This document shows positions 16,934 through 24,690 of a stretch of DNA of 43,446 nt, piece by piece. This DNA comes from Planctomycetota bacterium (lineage in GTDB: Bacteria > Planctomycetota > UBA1135 > UBA2386): assembly GCA_016793265.1 (NCBI GenBank), contig JAEUHT010000034.1, positions 1 through 43,446 on the forward strand, given 5' to 3'. Within the stretch, counting starts at the first letter, position 1, and the number at the start of each line of letters is the position of its first letter. The notes beneath the pieces are model-generated. The model made no database searches. It worked only from the letters and a program-made list of their open reading frames with translations, and was not told the DNA's origin. The translations under genes were made by a program, and so were the position numbers.

Positions 16934-18379
16934 ATGCACGAAGGCACCTTCTGCGGCCGCACCCGACGCGAGTTCCTCTGGCAGGCCGGCGCCGGCTTCG
17001 CCGGCATCGGCCTCGTCGACGCGCTGTCGCGCGACGGCGCCTTCGGCAGCGACCCGGCGGCAGCGAGCGGCGGCCCGATGGCGCCGAAGCCGCCGCACTT
17101 CGCCGCGCGCGCCAAGGCGGTGATCTTCCTGTTCATGTATGGCGGGCCGAGCCAGGTCGACACCTTCGACTTCAAGCCCCGGCTCTACGAGCTCGACGGC
17201 AAGACCATCGACATCGACACCAAGGGCCGCGGCGGCAGCAAGCGGCAGGGCCGCGTGGTGGGGCCGAAGTGGGCCTTCCGCCAGTACGGCCAGTGCGGCA
17301 AGCACGTCAGCGACCTGTTCCCGCACCTCGCGCGCTGCGTCGACGACCTCGCCTTCGTGCACAGCATGTACGCGGAGTCGCCGCTGCACGGCTCGGCGAT
17401 GCTGATGATGAACAGCGGCCGCATCCTGTCCGGCGCGCCGTGCCTCGGCTCCTGGGTCACCTACGGGCTCGGCACCGAGAACCAGAACCTGCCCGGCTTC
17501 TGCGTGATGCTCGACCCGACCGGCGGGCCGATCTCGGGGGCCAAGAACTGGAGCAGCGGCTACATGCCGGCGGTCTATCAGGGCACGGTGCTGCGCGCCG
17601 TCGGCGAACCGATCCTCGACCTGGCGCTGCCGGCCGGCATGACGCGCGCCGAACAACGCCGGCTGCTCGACACGCTGCGGGAACAGGACACCGCGCACCT
17701 CGCCGCGCGGCCGGGCGACAGCGACCTCGCGGCCCGCATCGCCAGCTACGAGCTCGCTTTCCGCATGCAGAGCCACGCGCCCGAGGCGATCGAGCTCGAC
17801 CGGGAACCGGCTCACGTGCGGCGGCTCTACGGGCTCGACGACGCGCGCACGGCGGACTTCGGCCGCAAGTGCCTGCTGGCGCGCCGGCTGGTCGAACGTG
17901 GCGTGCGTTGCATCCAGATCTACTCGGGCGGCAGCCACAACGACCACAACTGGGACGCGCACGGCGATCTGGTCTTCAACCACACCACACACGCCGGCGC
18001 CACCGACCGGCCGATCGCGGGGCTGCTGTTGGACCTCAAGCAGCGCGGGCTGCTGGAGTCGACGCTCGTGGTCTGGGGCGGCGAGTTCGGCCGACAGCCG
18101 ACGGCCGAGTACGCGGAGGGCACCGGGCGCGACCACGATTCGGCGGGCTTCACCATGTGGCTCGCGGGCGGCGGCATTCGCGGCGGCATCACGGTCGGCG
18201 CCACCGACGAACTCGGCAACCGCGCGGTCGAGAAGCCGTTCCACGTCAAGCACCTGCACGCCACCATCCTGACCCAGCTCGGCCTCGACCCCAACCGGCT
18301 CGCCTACCTGCACGCAGGCCTCGACCAGAAGCTGGTCGGCGTCGAACGCGTGGAGCCGATCCGCGAGCTGATCGCGTGA
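16934..18379 (+). CDS. DUF1501 family protein, Tat-exported, sulfatase-like fold
   Basis: This 481-residue protein starts with a twin-arginine signal (RTRREFLWQAGAGFAGIG). It carries DUF1501 signatures resembling alkaline phosphatase/sulfatase metal sites: FLFMYGGPSQVDTFDFKP near residue 57, GGSHNDHNWDAHGDL near residue 331 and VVWGGEFGRQP plus GRDHDSAGF near residue 380. The protein probably folds in the cytoplasm with bound metal and is then exported by Tat. Its partner immediately upstream is the DUF1549/DUF1553 protein, with which it almost always co-occurs in Planctomycetota. Substrate unknown. The stop lies 10 bases from the convergent small gene at 18390. Confidence 0.93.
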   Translation: MHEGTFCGRTRREFLWQAGAGFAGIGLVDALSRDGAFGSDPAAASGGPMAPKPPHFAARAKAVIFLFMYGGPSQVDTFDFKPRLYELDGKTIDIDTKGRGGSKRQGRVVGPKWAFRQYGQCGKHVSDLFPHLARCVDDLAFVHSMYAESPLHGSAMLMMNSGRILSGAPCLGSWVTYGLGTENQNLPGFCVMLDPTGGPISGAKNWSSGYMPAVYQGTVLRAVGEPILDLALPAGMTRAEQRRLLDTLREQDTAHLAARPGDSDLAARIASYELAFRMQSHAPEAIELDREPAHVRRLYGLDDARTADFGRKCLLARRLVERGVRCIQIYSGGSHNDHNWDAHGDLVFNHTTHAGATDRPIAGLLLDLKQRGLLESTLVVWGGEFGRQPTAEYAEGTGRDHDSAGFTMWLAGGGIRGGITVGATDELGNRAVEKPFHVKHLHATILTQLGLDPNRLAYLHAGLDQKLVGVERVEPIRELIA

Positions 18380-18389
18380 GGCGTGAAGC

Positions 18390-18650
18390 TCAGTTGCGCG
18401 ACGGCGCCACCGGGCAGGTCGGGGCTGCCTCGTCGCTGGCCATCTCGAGCGCGACGAGCGCGGCGAGGTAGGTCGCCGCCGCCTCGGGGGCCTCTTCCCA
18501 GCACTCGCGCGCCACGGCGACGAACTCGCGGAAGGTCAGCAGCGGGCTCTTGCCGCGCCGCAGCAGGCGGGCGCCGAAGTCGAGCGCGTGGGGGACGGTC
18601 AGTTGGCGCAGCGATTCGCGCGCCTGTTGTCGGGACACGGGGAGGTGCAT
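18390..18650 (-). CDS. Hypothetical 86-residue protein, last gene of the selenium operon
   Basis: This is a small, mostly helical soluble protein with no signal peptide. It has Arg- and Ala-rich helices and a segment FREFVAVARECWEEAPEAAA. No family is recognised. The ATG at 18650 is preceded by AGGAA at a usable distance. It begins 27 bases after the senB stop on the same strand, so it is probably co-transcribed with the SelW-like and SenB genes. It has two cysteines. Whether it takes part in selenium metabolism is only a guess from position. Confidence 0.52.
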   Translation of the reverse strand: MHLPVSRQQARESLRQLTVPHALDFGARLLRRGKSPLLTFREFVAVARECWEEAPEAAATYLAALVALEMASDEAAPTCPVAPSRN

Positions 18651-18677
18651 GCAGGTTCCTGGGGAAGTTCGCAGGAA

Positions 18678-19661
18678 CTAGTGAGCGACCGGGGGCAGCC
18701 CGACCCCGAGATCCGTGAGCAGCCGGCGCCAGGCGCCGCGTTCGCGCGCCGGGTCGACCATCGGCAGCAGGCCGTGCAACCGCCGCTCGAGGTCGCGGCG
18801 GAACGGCTCGTCGTCGCGGCAGCGCACCAGCAGGCGGCCCAGTGCTTCGGCGTCGCCGGGCGGGAAGGTCGCCGGCCAGTCGGCGCCGAGCAGGCCGAGG
18901 TTGCCGGGGATGCTGCTGGCCAGCACTGGCGTGCCGGCGGCGATCGCCTCGGTGACCACGTTGGCGCCCCCTTCGGCGCTCGACGCGACGATGCAGACGT
19001 GGCTCTCGCCGAGCAGCCGGCGGGCCTGTTGGCGCGGCAGCGGCCCGAGCCAGCGCGCGCGCGGTTCGTGGGCGATGGACTCCCGCAAGCGGGTCTCGAC
19101 CTCGGCCGTCAGCGCGCGGCCGGCCAGCACGAGTTCGGCGGGGCGATCGTCTGGCACGCGCGCGAACGCCAGCAGCGGCAGCAGTGGGGCCTTGACCTCG
19201 CGCAGGTGGGCCAGCACGCAGACGCGGAACGTCGCTCTGCGCGTGGCCGGCACCGGCACGGCGCTCTGCACGATCGTGCGCACCTTGCCGCGCAGCGCCG
19301 CCGGCAGGGCCGCGGCGGCGAGCGGTTGCAGCCCGATCACCGCGTCGGCGAGCTGCAGCGCGGCGAGCGCGTCGGGTTCGGCCGTGAACTGCGGGTAGAC
19401 GTCGGTGCCGGCCAGCAGCACGACGCGGCGCGCGGCGGGTCGCTCGGCCGCGACGCGCAGCACGCTCGGCGCCGACTTCACCGCGTGCACGGCGACCAGC
19501 ACGTCGCAGGCTTGCCCTTGCCAGCGTTCGCGAACCTGCACCTGCACCCCTAGCTGGCGCAGCAGCGCCGCCCAACGCAGGGCGGTGACGCGGTTGCCGC
19601 TGGTGCTGCCGCGCGGCGCCGGCGTCACGATGACGACGCGCGGGCCAATGGCATGGCCCAT
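18678..19661 (-). CDS. senB: SenB-type selenosugar synthase (GT4-like glycosyltransferase, TIGR04348)
   Basis: This 327-residue GT-B fold protein matches the SenB family as I know it from selenoneine biosynthesis, where SenB joins selenophosphate to a UDP-sugar to make a selenosugar. Recognisable parts are VIVTPAPRGSTSGNRVTALRWA at the N-terminus (residues 10-31), DVLVAVHAVKSA (53-64), LLAGTDVYPQF (82-92), VCVLAHLREVKAPL (147-160), SSAEGGANVVTEAI (227-240) and SSIPGNLGLLG (249-259). It starts 5 bases after the stop of the SelW-like selenoprotein gene, so the two are very probably co-translated. No SenA-like or SenC/SelD gene is in the window, so the final product of the pathway is unknown. 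An ordinary GT4 glycosyltransferase is the alternative. Confidence 0.87.
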   Translation of the reverse strand: MGHAIGPRVVIVTPAPRGSTSGNRVTALRWAALLRQLGVQVQVRERWQGQACDVLVAVHAVKSAPSVLRVAAERPAARRVVLLAGTDVYPQFTAEPDALAALQLADAVIGLQPLAAAALPAALRGKVRTIVQSAVPVPATRRATFRVCVLAHLREVKAPLLPLLAFARVPDDRPAELVLAGRALTAEVETRLRESIAHEPRARWLGPLPRQQARRLLGESHVCIVASSAEGGANVVTEAIAAGTPVLASSIPGNLGLLGADWPATFPPGDAEALGRLLVRCRDDEPFRRDLERRLHGLLPMVDPARERGAWRRLLTDLGVGLPPVAH

Positions 19662-19666
19662 CGTGC

Positions 19667-19897
19667 TCACGCCGGCGGCAGTTGGGCCAGGATCTCCCGG
19701 TCGGCCGGGAAGCGATCGTCGTCGCGGCGCCGCTTGTCCCACAGCACCTTGCCGTCGAGCACGACCCGGAAGTCGCCGCGGCCGCCGGGCTTCGTTTCGA
19801 CCATGATGTCGGGCCGCGCCCGCTGCACGGCGGCGACCAGACCGGTCGCCTTCGGCAGGTAGTTTCAGACCACGCAGTATTCGACCGTCAGCCGCAT
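19667..19897 (-). CDS. SelW/Rdx-type selenoprotein, Sec encoded by in-frame TGA
   Basis: Read from the ATG at 19897, the frame encodes MRLTVEYCVV, then TGA at 19867-19865, then NYLPKATGLV and on to a TGA stop at 19669-19667, 76 residues in all. With TGA as selenocysteine the motif is CVVU at residues 8-11. It sits exactly where Rdx/SelW/SelT proteins carry CXXC or CXXU at the end of the first beta-strand. The rest fits the small thioredoxin-like family: GGRGDFRVVLDGKVLW (about 43-58), then DRFP and a C-terminal helix. A SECIS-like hairpin begins 14 bases after the TGA. The gene lies 9 bases after the DUF423 stop and 5 bases before senB. Standard gene finding would miss it or report only the part after an internal ATG. 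Presumed role: a cytoplasmic thiol/selenol redox protein. Confidence 0.86.
19832..19850 (-). promoter_or_regulatory. Bacterial SECIS element
   Basis: On the coding (minus) strand the stem GGCGACC (19850-19844) pairs perfectly with GGTCGCC (19838-19832) around a five-base loop, GGTCT (19843-19839). GGUCU is the same apical loop that SelB reads in the E. coli fdhF SECIS. The loop begins 22 bases after the TGA, within the normal bacterial spacing. A lower stem can form between CUGC and GCAG outside an internal loop. The hairpin lies inside the coding sequence, as bacterial SECIS elements do. Confidence 0.82.
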
Positions 19898-19906
19898 GCA
19901 CACAGC

Positions 19907-20287
19907 CTACGCGCCGTCGGAGCGACGCGCGACGATGAGCAGCAGCCAGCCGATCAGGAAGGCGACGCCGCCGACCGGCGTGACCGGCCCGAGCCACTTC
20001 CACTGCACCAGGGCCAGGCCGTAGAGCGAGCCGCTGAACAGCACGATGCCGGCCACGAACGCCACGGCGGCCTTGCCGGTGCGCCAGCCGGCGGCGCCGA
20101 GGGCGCCGCACAGCAGGAGCGCGAGGCCGTGGTACATCTGGTAGCGCACGCCGGTCTCGAAGATGGTGAGCTGGTAGTCGTCGAGGTGGTGCTTGAGGCC
20201 GTGCGCGGCGAAGGCGCCGAGGGCGACGGCGAGCCCGGCGAACAGGGCGCCGAGGCGGATGGTGGAGGCGGCGGGCATGGCCGGCAT
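19907..20287 (-). CDS. DUF423 family membrane protein
   Basis: This 126-residue protein has four predicted transmembrane segments (about residues 8-26, 46-62, 73-90 and 98-118). It carries the DUF423 hallmarks: GAFAAHGLKHHLDDYQL after the first helix, TGVRYQMYHGLALL entering the second, and LGPVTPVGGVAFLIGW in the last. Its function is unknown; related proteins are small inner-membrane proteins such as E. coli YgdD. ATG 20287 gives the family length; ATG 20278 is possible. The frame is open upstream through an unlikely Ala/Thr-rich stretch. It is followed after 9 bases by the selenoprotein gene and is probably in the same operon. Confidence 0.86.
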   Translation of the reverse strand: MPAMPAASTIRLGALFAGLAVALGAFAAHGLKHHLDDYQLTIFETGVRYQMYHGLALLLCGALGAAGWRTGKAAVAFVAGIVLFSGSLYGLALVQWKWLGPVTPVGGVAFLIGWLLLIVARRSDGA

Positions 20288-20318
20288 GCTACGCGCCGGC
20301 GCGGCGGGAACCGCGGGC

Positions 20319-20477
20319 TCAGCGGCAGTGGCCGTGGTGACCGCCGTGGTGGTGGTAGCCACCGCCGTGGCCATAGCCGCGGCCCCAACCGGGGCCCCAA
20401 CCGTGGAAGTGGCAGGCGCCGGTGAGGGCGACGAGGCCGAGCAGCAGCAGGCGGGCGAAGCGACGGGTCGTGTTCAT
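20319..20477 (-). CDS. Tiny His/Gly-rich lipoprotein
   Basis: This is a 52-residue peptide with a lipoprotein signal (basic MNTTRRFAR, hydrophobic LLLLGLVAL, lipobox TGAC, Cys22). Its 30-residue mature part is almost only Gly, His, Trp and Tyr, with nine histidines and a final Cys. A GGAGGT Shine-Dalgarno lies about 8 bases before the ATG. No family is recognised. Clustered histidines suggest weak metal binding in the periplasm or outer membrane, which is an inference from composition only. The next gene on this strand (DUF423) starts 31 bases downstream, so it could be the first gene of the selenium operon. Confidence 0.62.
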   Translation of the reverse strand: MNTTRRFARLLLLGLVALTGACHFHGWGPGWGRGYGHGGGYHHHGGHHGHCR

Positions 20478-20542
20478 GGGGAACCTCCGGAACGGCGGCC
20501 CACAGCGCAGCCGTACAAAAGCTGTCGCAGGTGTGCCCCGAC

Positions 20543-20572
20543 TTGGTCCCCGACGGCCCGGTTGCCGATAAC
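20543..20572 (+). promoter_or_regulatory. Candidate sigma70-type promoter for the hydrolase fusion gene
   Basis: TTGGTC (20543-20548) and GATAAC (20567-20572) are spaced by 18 bases and lie directly before the ATG at 20581. Transcription would start within a few bases of the ATG, so the message would be leaderless, which fits the absence of a Shine-Dalgarno. Hexamer matches in GC-rich DNA are weak evidence. Confidence 0.3.
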
Positions 20573-20580
20573 AAGGCCCT

Positions 20581-22494
20581 ATGCGAGCCCTCCTTGCCAG
20601 CGCGGTCGGCCTCTTCCTCACCACCGTCACCCTGGGTCAGTCGCCGGAATTGCCCGGCGTGCGTGAGCAGCTCGAACGCATCGCCGGCGAACTGCAGCTC
20701 GATGGCGCCGGTCTCGTCGTCGTGCGCGACGGCCAGGAGCTGCACCGCAGCCTGCATCGTGGTCTCGGCAGCGAGGACGTGATGGCGATCGCCTCGGCGA
20801 GCAAGTGGCTCGCGGTGGCGACCGTGCTGACGCTCGTCGACGACGGCCAGCTCGACCTCGACGTGCCGGTGGCCCGCTACCTGCCTGAGTTTGATCGCTC
20901 CGACAAGCGCATGCTGACGCTGCGCCAGTGCCTCGCCAACACCGGCGGGGTGCCGGCGCGCCTGCCCGGCCGCATGCGCGGCATGGACATGAGGAAGTTC
21001 GCGGCCGCCGCCGCCGACGCCGCGCTGCGCGACCAGCCCGGGTCGGCGTTCCGTTACGGTGGGGTCGGCTTCCAGATCGCCGCGGCGGCGGCCTGCCGCG
21101 TCACCGGCAAGTCGTGGCACGAGCTGTTCGCGCTGCGCATCGCGGCGCCGCTCGGCCTCGTGCAGACGAAGTTCGGCACCTTGCTGCCGGTCGGCGGCGA
21201 TGCCGGCACCGCCGTCTTGCCGTGGGTCGCCGGCGGCGCGGTGTCGACGCTCGGCGAGTACGAGCGCTTCGTGCAGATGCTGCTGGCGAAGGGCGAGTTC
21301 GCGGGCAAGCGGGTGCTGCGTGAGGAGAGCGTGGCGGCGATGTTCCGCGATCAGGTCGCCGACTTCGTCGAGGTCAAGGCCGAGGGCTTCGAGGCGGCGA
21401 AGGTGCGCTACGGGCTCGGCACCTGGCTGGAGCTGCTCGACGGTGGGGTGGTGCGGGCGAGTGATCCGGGCGCGTTCGGTTTCACGCCGTGGATCGACCT
21501 CGACCTCGGCGTCGGCGGGGTGCTCGCGGTCAAGGACCGGGTCGGTCGGGTGCTGCCGAAGCTGCAGCTGCTGCAGCAGCGTGTGCGCGCCGCGGTCACT
21601 TCGCCGGCCGTGGTCGGCGAGGAGAGCGTGGTGACGCTGTCGCACGGCGGCCGCGATCGTCGGTACCTGATGCACGTGCCGCCGCACGAGGCGGGCACCG
21701 CGGCATTGCCGCTGCTCGTCGTGCTGCACGGAGGCGGCGGCAACGGCGAACAGGCGCGCGAGACGACGCGGCTCGCCGACCTCGGGGTGCGCGCCGGCTT
21801 CGTGGTGGTGTTCCCCGACGGCACCGGCCCGCTGCGCCAGAAGCTGCTGACCTGGAACTCGGGTGGCATCGTGGTCTACGCGGCGGAGCACGACGTCGAC
21901 GACGTCGGCTTCCTGCGCCAGGTGGTCGCCGACGTGCAGCAACGGGTGCCGATCGACGCCGGTCGGGTCTACGCGGCCGGCCACAGCAACGGCGGCATGA
22001 TGTGCCACCGGCTCGCGCGCGAAGCGGCCGACGTCTTCCGCGGCATCGCGGTGGTCGCGGGGGCGATGAACTACCTCGACGCCGACGACCAGACGCCGAT
22101 GGCGGCGTTGATCGTGCACGGCACCGCCGACGAGCACGTGCTCTACGAAGGTGGTGCGCCGCGGTCGTCGGTCGGCCGCAGCGGCGAACGCACCGACACG
22201 TCGGTGGCCAAGGCGGTGGCCTACTACCTCGAACGCAACGGGCTCGTCGCCCACCCGGTGACGGAGCAGCGCGGCAAGGTGCGCAGCGAGCATTACGAGC
22301 GCGGCAAGGGCGGGGCTCCGGCGCTGCCGGTGCGCCTGATCACGCTCGAGGGCGGCGGCCACGCCTGGCCCGGCGCCGCCAACAAGACGCGCGCCGTCGC
22401 CGACGCGCCGTTCCCGTTCGACGCCTCGGCCGAGATCGTGCGGTTCTTGCGGGAGCTGCCGCCGCTCAGCGGTGGGGCGCCGGCGCCGCGCTGA
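20581..22494 (+). CDS. Fusion of a class C beta-lactamase-like serine hydrolase and a PHB depolymerase/feruloyl-type esterase
   Basis: This 637-residue exported protein (signal peptide about 1-20) has two catalytic domains. Residues about 25-330 are a beta-lactamase/transpeptidase-like domain with SASK (Ser72, Lys75) and a Tyr159 motif (RYGGVG). Residues about 345-630 are an alpha/beta hydrolase of the LpqC / PHB-depolymerase type. They include an oxyanion loop LVVLHGGGGNG, nucleophile elbow GHSNG (Ser469), Asp517 in IVHGTADEHV, and His594 in GGGHAWPG. The two domains usually occur as separate proteins. The combination suggests periplasmic or surface ester hydrolysis, substrate unknown. The stop is 6 bases from the convergent gene at 22501. 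Confidence 0.9.
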   Translation: MRALLASAVGLFLTTVTLGQSPELPGVREQLERIAGELQLDGAGLVVVRDGQELHRSLHRGLGSEDVMAIASASKWLAVATVLTLVDDGQLDLDVPVARYLPEFDRSDKRMLTLRQCLANTGGVPARLPGRMRGMDMRKFAAAAADAALRDQPGSAFRYGGVGFQIAAAAACRVTGKSWHELFALRIAAPLGLVQTKFGTLLPVGGDAGTAVLPWVAGGAVSTLGEYERFVQMLLAKGEFAGKRVLREESVAAMFRDQVADFVEVKAEGFEAAKVRYGLGTWLELLDGGVVRASDPGAFGFTPWIDLDLGVGGVLAVKDRVGRVLPKLQLLQQRVRAAVTSPAVVGEESVVTLSHGGRDRRYLMHVPPHEAGTAALPLLVVLHGGGGNGEQARETTRLADLGVRAGFVVVFPDGTGPLRQKLLTWNSGGIVVYAAEHDVDDVGFLRQVVADVQQRVPIDAGRVYAAGHSNGGMMCHRLAREAADVFRGIAVVAGAMNYLDADDQTPMAALIVHGTADEHVLYEGGAPRSSVGRSGERTDTSVAKAVAYYLERNGLVAHPVTEQRGKVRSEHYERGKGGAPALPVRLITLEGGGHAWPGAANKTRAVADAPFPFDASAEIVRFLRELPPLSGGAPAPR

Positions 22495-22500
22495 GCCGCG

Positions 22501-23997
22501 TCACTTCGGCGCGGCGGCCGCGGCCTTGGCGCGCGCCTTGGCGTTCTTGAAGCGCAAGAGGCGGGCGACGTACGGCGGCTGGTCGCCGCTCGCGCGGCTG
22601 GCGTCCGCCTGCAGCTCGATCGCTTCGTCGACGAGGCCGTTCAAGAACTTCGCCAGCGCCACGGTGTCCTGGTTGCCGTGGCTGATGCCGGCGCCCATCT
22701 GGCGCATGAGCTCGTCGCACTGGGCGAGGGCGAGCGTGTCGAAGCGGCCCATGGTGTCCGGGCGCACCATCAGGTACCAGGCGTCGTTGTTGAGGTCGCG
22801 CCCTTCGCCGACGTCGGTGCGGTAGCGCAGCATCGTCTGCGCGGCCGCCTCGGCATCGCCGCAGCGCTGCTGGATCTTGTGCTGCGCGGCGAAGCACAGC
22901 CGCGCGTCGGCGCCGCCGGCGCGGGCCTTGTCGAGCGCCTGCTGAGCCTGGTCGCGCTGCGCCGCCGGCGTGCTGCCTTCCAGCAGCGTCTCGCTGAACA
23001 GCAGCAGGTCCTGCGGCCGCTTCAGGCTCTTCTGCAGCTTGGCGATCACGCGGCCGGCCAGGCGATCCTGGCCGGCGCGCAGCAGGGTGCGCAGGTAGAC
23101 GAGCTGCGTGAACGGGCCCTCCGGCGCGGCGGCGGCGACCGGGCCGAGTTCGGCGGCGAGGCGGCGCGCGAAGCGGTCGCTGCGGTCGCCGCGCAGCACG
23201 AGGTCGGCGAAGACGCAGAGGCTGATCGGTTCGCCGGCGAGGGCCTGCAGGCCAGCTTCGATCGCGGCGTCGGCCGCTTCGTAATCGCCGCTGCCCCACC
23301 ATTGCTGCAGCACGGCCAACGCGCGCGCATGGCCGCTGTGCGGCAGGGCCGCGATCAGCGGCGGGATCTGCTGGGCGTCGACGTAGGCGTCGCCGACGCT
23401 CTGCAGCAGTGAGAAGACCACGGCTGCGGCCTCGTCGTTCTCGGGCAGCTTCGCCTCGTCGGCGAGGGCGGGGGCCACCACGTCCGTGAACAGGTCCAGC
23501 GAGGGCAGCACGCGCCGCAGTTCCTGGCCACGGCAGAAGTAGCTGGCCTGCCACCCGAAGGTGCTGCCGCCGAAGCCGAGGTCGTCGATGACGACCTGCT
23601 CGACCTGCACGTCGGTTTCCGGCTGCTGGGCGGGTTCCGCCGGCGGGGGCTGCAGCGACCACACCGCGAAGCCTGGCTTCCTGGCCGCGGCGATCTTCGC
23701 GCTCGCGGCGTCGAGCACGACGTTGATGCGCAAGCCGGCTGCGGCGTGGCGGCGCTGCAGATCGCTCAGGTGCAGGGTGTGGTCGAGCAGGGCGCCGTCG
23801 GCGGCGTCGTACGGCAGCCACAACGTCCAGCGCACGTCCTTCGGCTGGCTGTCGGGGACCCACGCTTCGTGGGCGGGCCCGACCGGCGTCTCGACGGCGG
23901 CGGGTGGTGGTTCCTGGGCGCGCGGCGGCTCCTGCGCGGCGAGCGGCAGGCTGCAGACGGCGGCGACGGCGAACGACAGCGAGCAGCGGTTTTGCAT
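22501..23997 (-). CDS. Exported protein with helical (TPR-like) repeats, function unknown
   Basis: This 498-residue protein has a signal peptide ending near AAQ (residue 21). A Pro/Glu-rich linker follows, then a domain (about 50-115) whose strand-helix pattern (VRWTLWLPYDA, RINVVLDAAS) is vaguely thioredoxin-like but has no CXXC. From about residue 180 to the end it is all helical, Ala/Leu-rich and repeat-like (ALAVLQQWWGSGDYEAADAAIEAGLQAL), suggestive of TPR repeats. It ends in a Lys/Ala tail. No family is recognised. It looks like a periplasmic scaffold; position gives no further clue. Confidence 0.8.
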   Translation of the reverse strand: MQNRCSLSFAVAAVCSLPLAAQEPPRAQEPPPAAVETPVGPAHEAWVPDSQPKDVRWTLWLPYDAADGALLDHTLHLSDLQRRHAAAGLRINVVLDAASAKIAAARKPGFAVWSLQPPPAEPAQQPETDVQVEQVVIDDLGFGGSTFGWQASYFCRGQELRRVLPSLDLFTDVVAPALADEAKLPENDEAAAVVFSLLQSVGDAYVDAQQIPPLIAALPHSGHARALAVLQQWWGSGDYEAADAAIEAGLQALAGEPISLCVFADLVLRGDRSDRFARRLAAELGPVAAAAPEGPFTQLVYLRTLLRAGQDRLAGRVIAKLQKSLKRPQDLLLFSETLLEGSTPAAQRDQAQQALDKARAGGADARLCFAAQHKIQQRCGDAEAAAQTMLRYRTDVGEGRDLNNDAWYLMVRPDTMGRFDTLALAQCDELMRQMGAGISHGNQDTVALAKFLNGLVDEAIELQADASRASGDQPPYVARLLRFKNAKARAKAAAAAPK

Positions 23998-24054
23998 CGG
24001 GCCTCCGGCGCGAACGATAGCGGCAGGGCGCCGCGTGCGCGCGGTTCGTGGCCT

Positions 24055-24690
24055 TCACTCGCCGGGTGGCACGTACGGCAGCGAGCGCGGTCGCGGCGCG
24101 CCGTCGTCGCCGAGCACGTCGAGGCCGACCCAGCCGAGCAGGAAGTCGGCGAACTCGGCGAAGTTGAAGCCGACGTGGCCGCTCCAGAACAACGGCACCA
24201 GGCCGACCTCGACGCCGAACAGGTCGGCTACGCGCTGCGCTGGCGACAGCCGGAACGGCAGCGCGTCGTCGAGGTCGAAGGCGTCGCTGACGCCGAGCCA
24301 CGAGTTGGTGTCGTCGAAGGCGTTCGGATCGCCCGGGTGATTGCCCCAGCTGCCGAAGGCGAGCAGGCGCGACCACGACTGGCCGTAGGCGAGCGGGCCG
24401 ATGGTCGTGAACGGGATGCCGGTGCCGTGGTTGGTCAGCACGGCGCCGGGCCGCTGCCAGAAGGTGTCCTTGCCCCAGCCGCCGTTTGCGTACCAGCCGC
24501 CGAGCGTGGCCGCGAGCGGCCCGACCTTGGCGGTCGCCGAGAGGCCGAGCGCGTCGTCGTGGCAGCGGTAGAGCAGGCAGTCGTCGAAGTCGACGGCGCG
24601 GCGCTGCAGGAAGCCGCAGGCGCCGAGCGGCAGCAGCAGCGCTGCCAGCGCCAGGGGCCGACGGCGGCGACGATGGGAGGGCATCGGCAT
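24055..24690 (-). CDS. Lipoprotein, uncharacterised
   Basis: This 211-residue lipoprotein has an Arg-rich N-terminus, a hydrophobic stretch and lipobox LGAC. The mature part begins RRAVDFDDCLLYRC and has glycine-rich, strand-like segments (VGPLAATLGGWYANGG). Near the end is VGFNFAEFADFLLGWVGLDVLGDD, similar to a C-terminal pattern I associate with small uncharacterised lipoproteins of Planctomycetota and Leptospira. That memory is approximate. The ATG at 24690 overlaps the TGA of the preceding gene (TGATG), so the two are translationally coupled; ATG 24684 is an alternative. Confidence 0.76.
   Translation of the reverse strand: MPMPSHRRRRRPLALAALLLPLGACGFLQRRAVDFDDCLLYRCHDDALGLSATAKVGPLAATLGGWYANGGWGKDTFWQRPGAVLTNHGTGIPFTTIGPLAYGQSWSRLLAFGSWGNHPGDPNAFDDTNSWLGVSDAFDLDDALPFRLSPAQRVADLFGVEVGLVPLFWSGHVGFNFAEFADFLLGWVGLDVLGDDGAPRPRSLPYVPPGE

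Noticed and set aside
13895..18313. A 1472-codon open frame on the minus strand
   Set aside because: It is antisense to gspD, the DUF1549 gene and the DUF1501 gene, all with clear domains. Its translation is Arg/Ala/Val/His-rich with no motif, typical of shadow frames in GC-rich DNA.
19667..19804. Short protein starting at the internal ATG (19804) after the TGA in the SelW-like gene
   Set aside because: It would lack the first strand and the CXXU motif of the fold. The SECIS hairpin and upstream family resemblance favour TGA read as Sec.
19954..22362. An 802-codon minus-strand frame covering the hydrolase fusion
   Set aside because: It is a shadow of the serine hydrolase gene; the composition is low-complexity and no family is seen.
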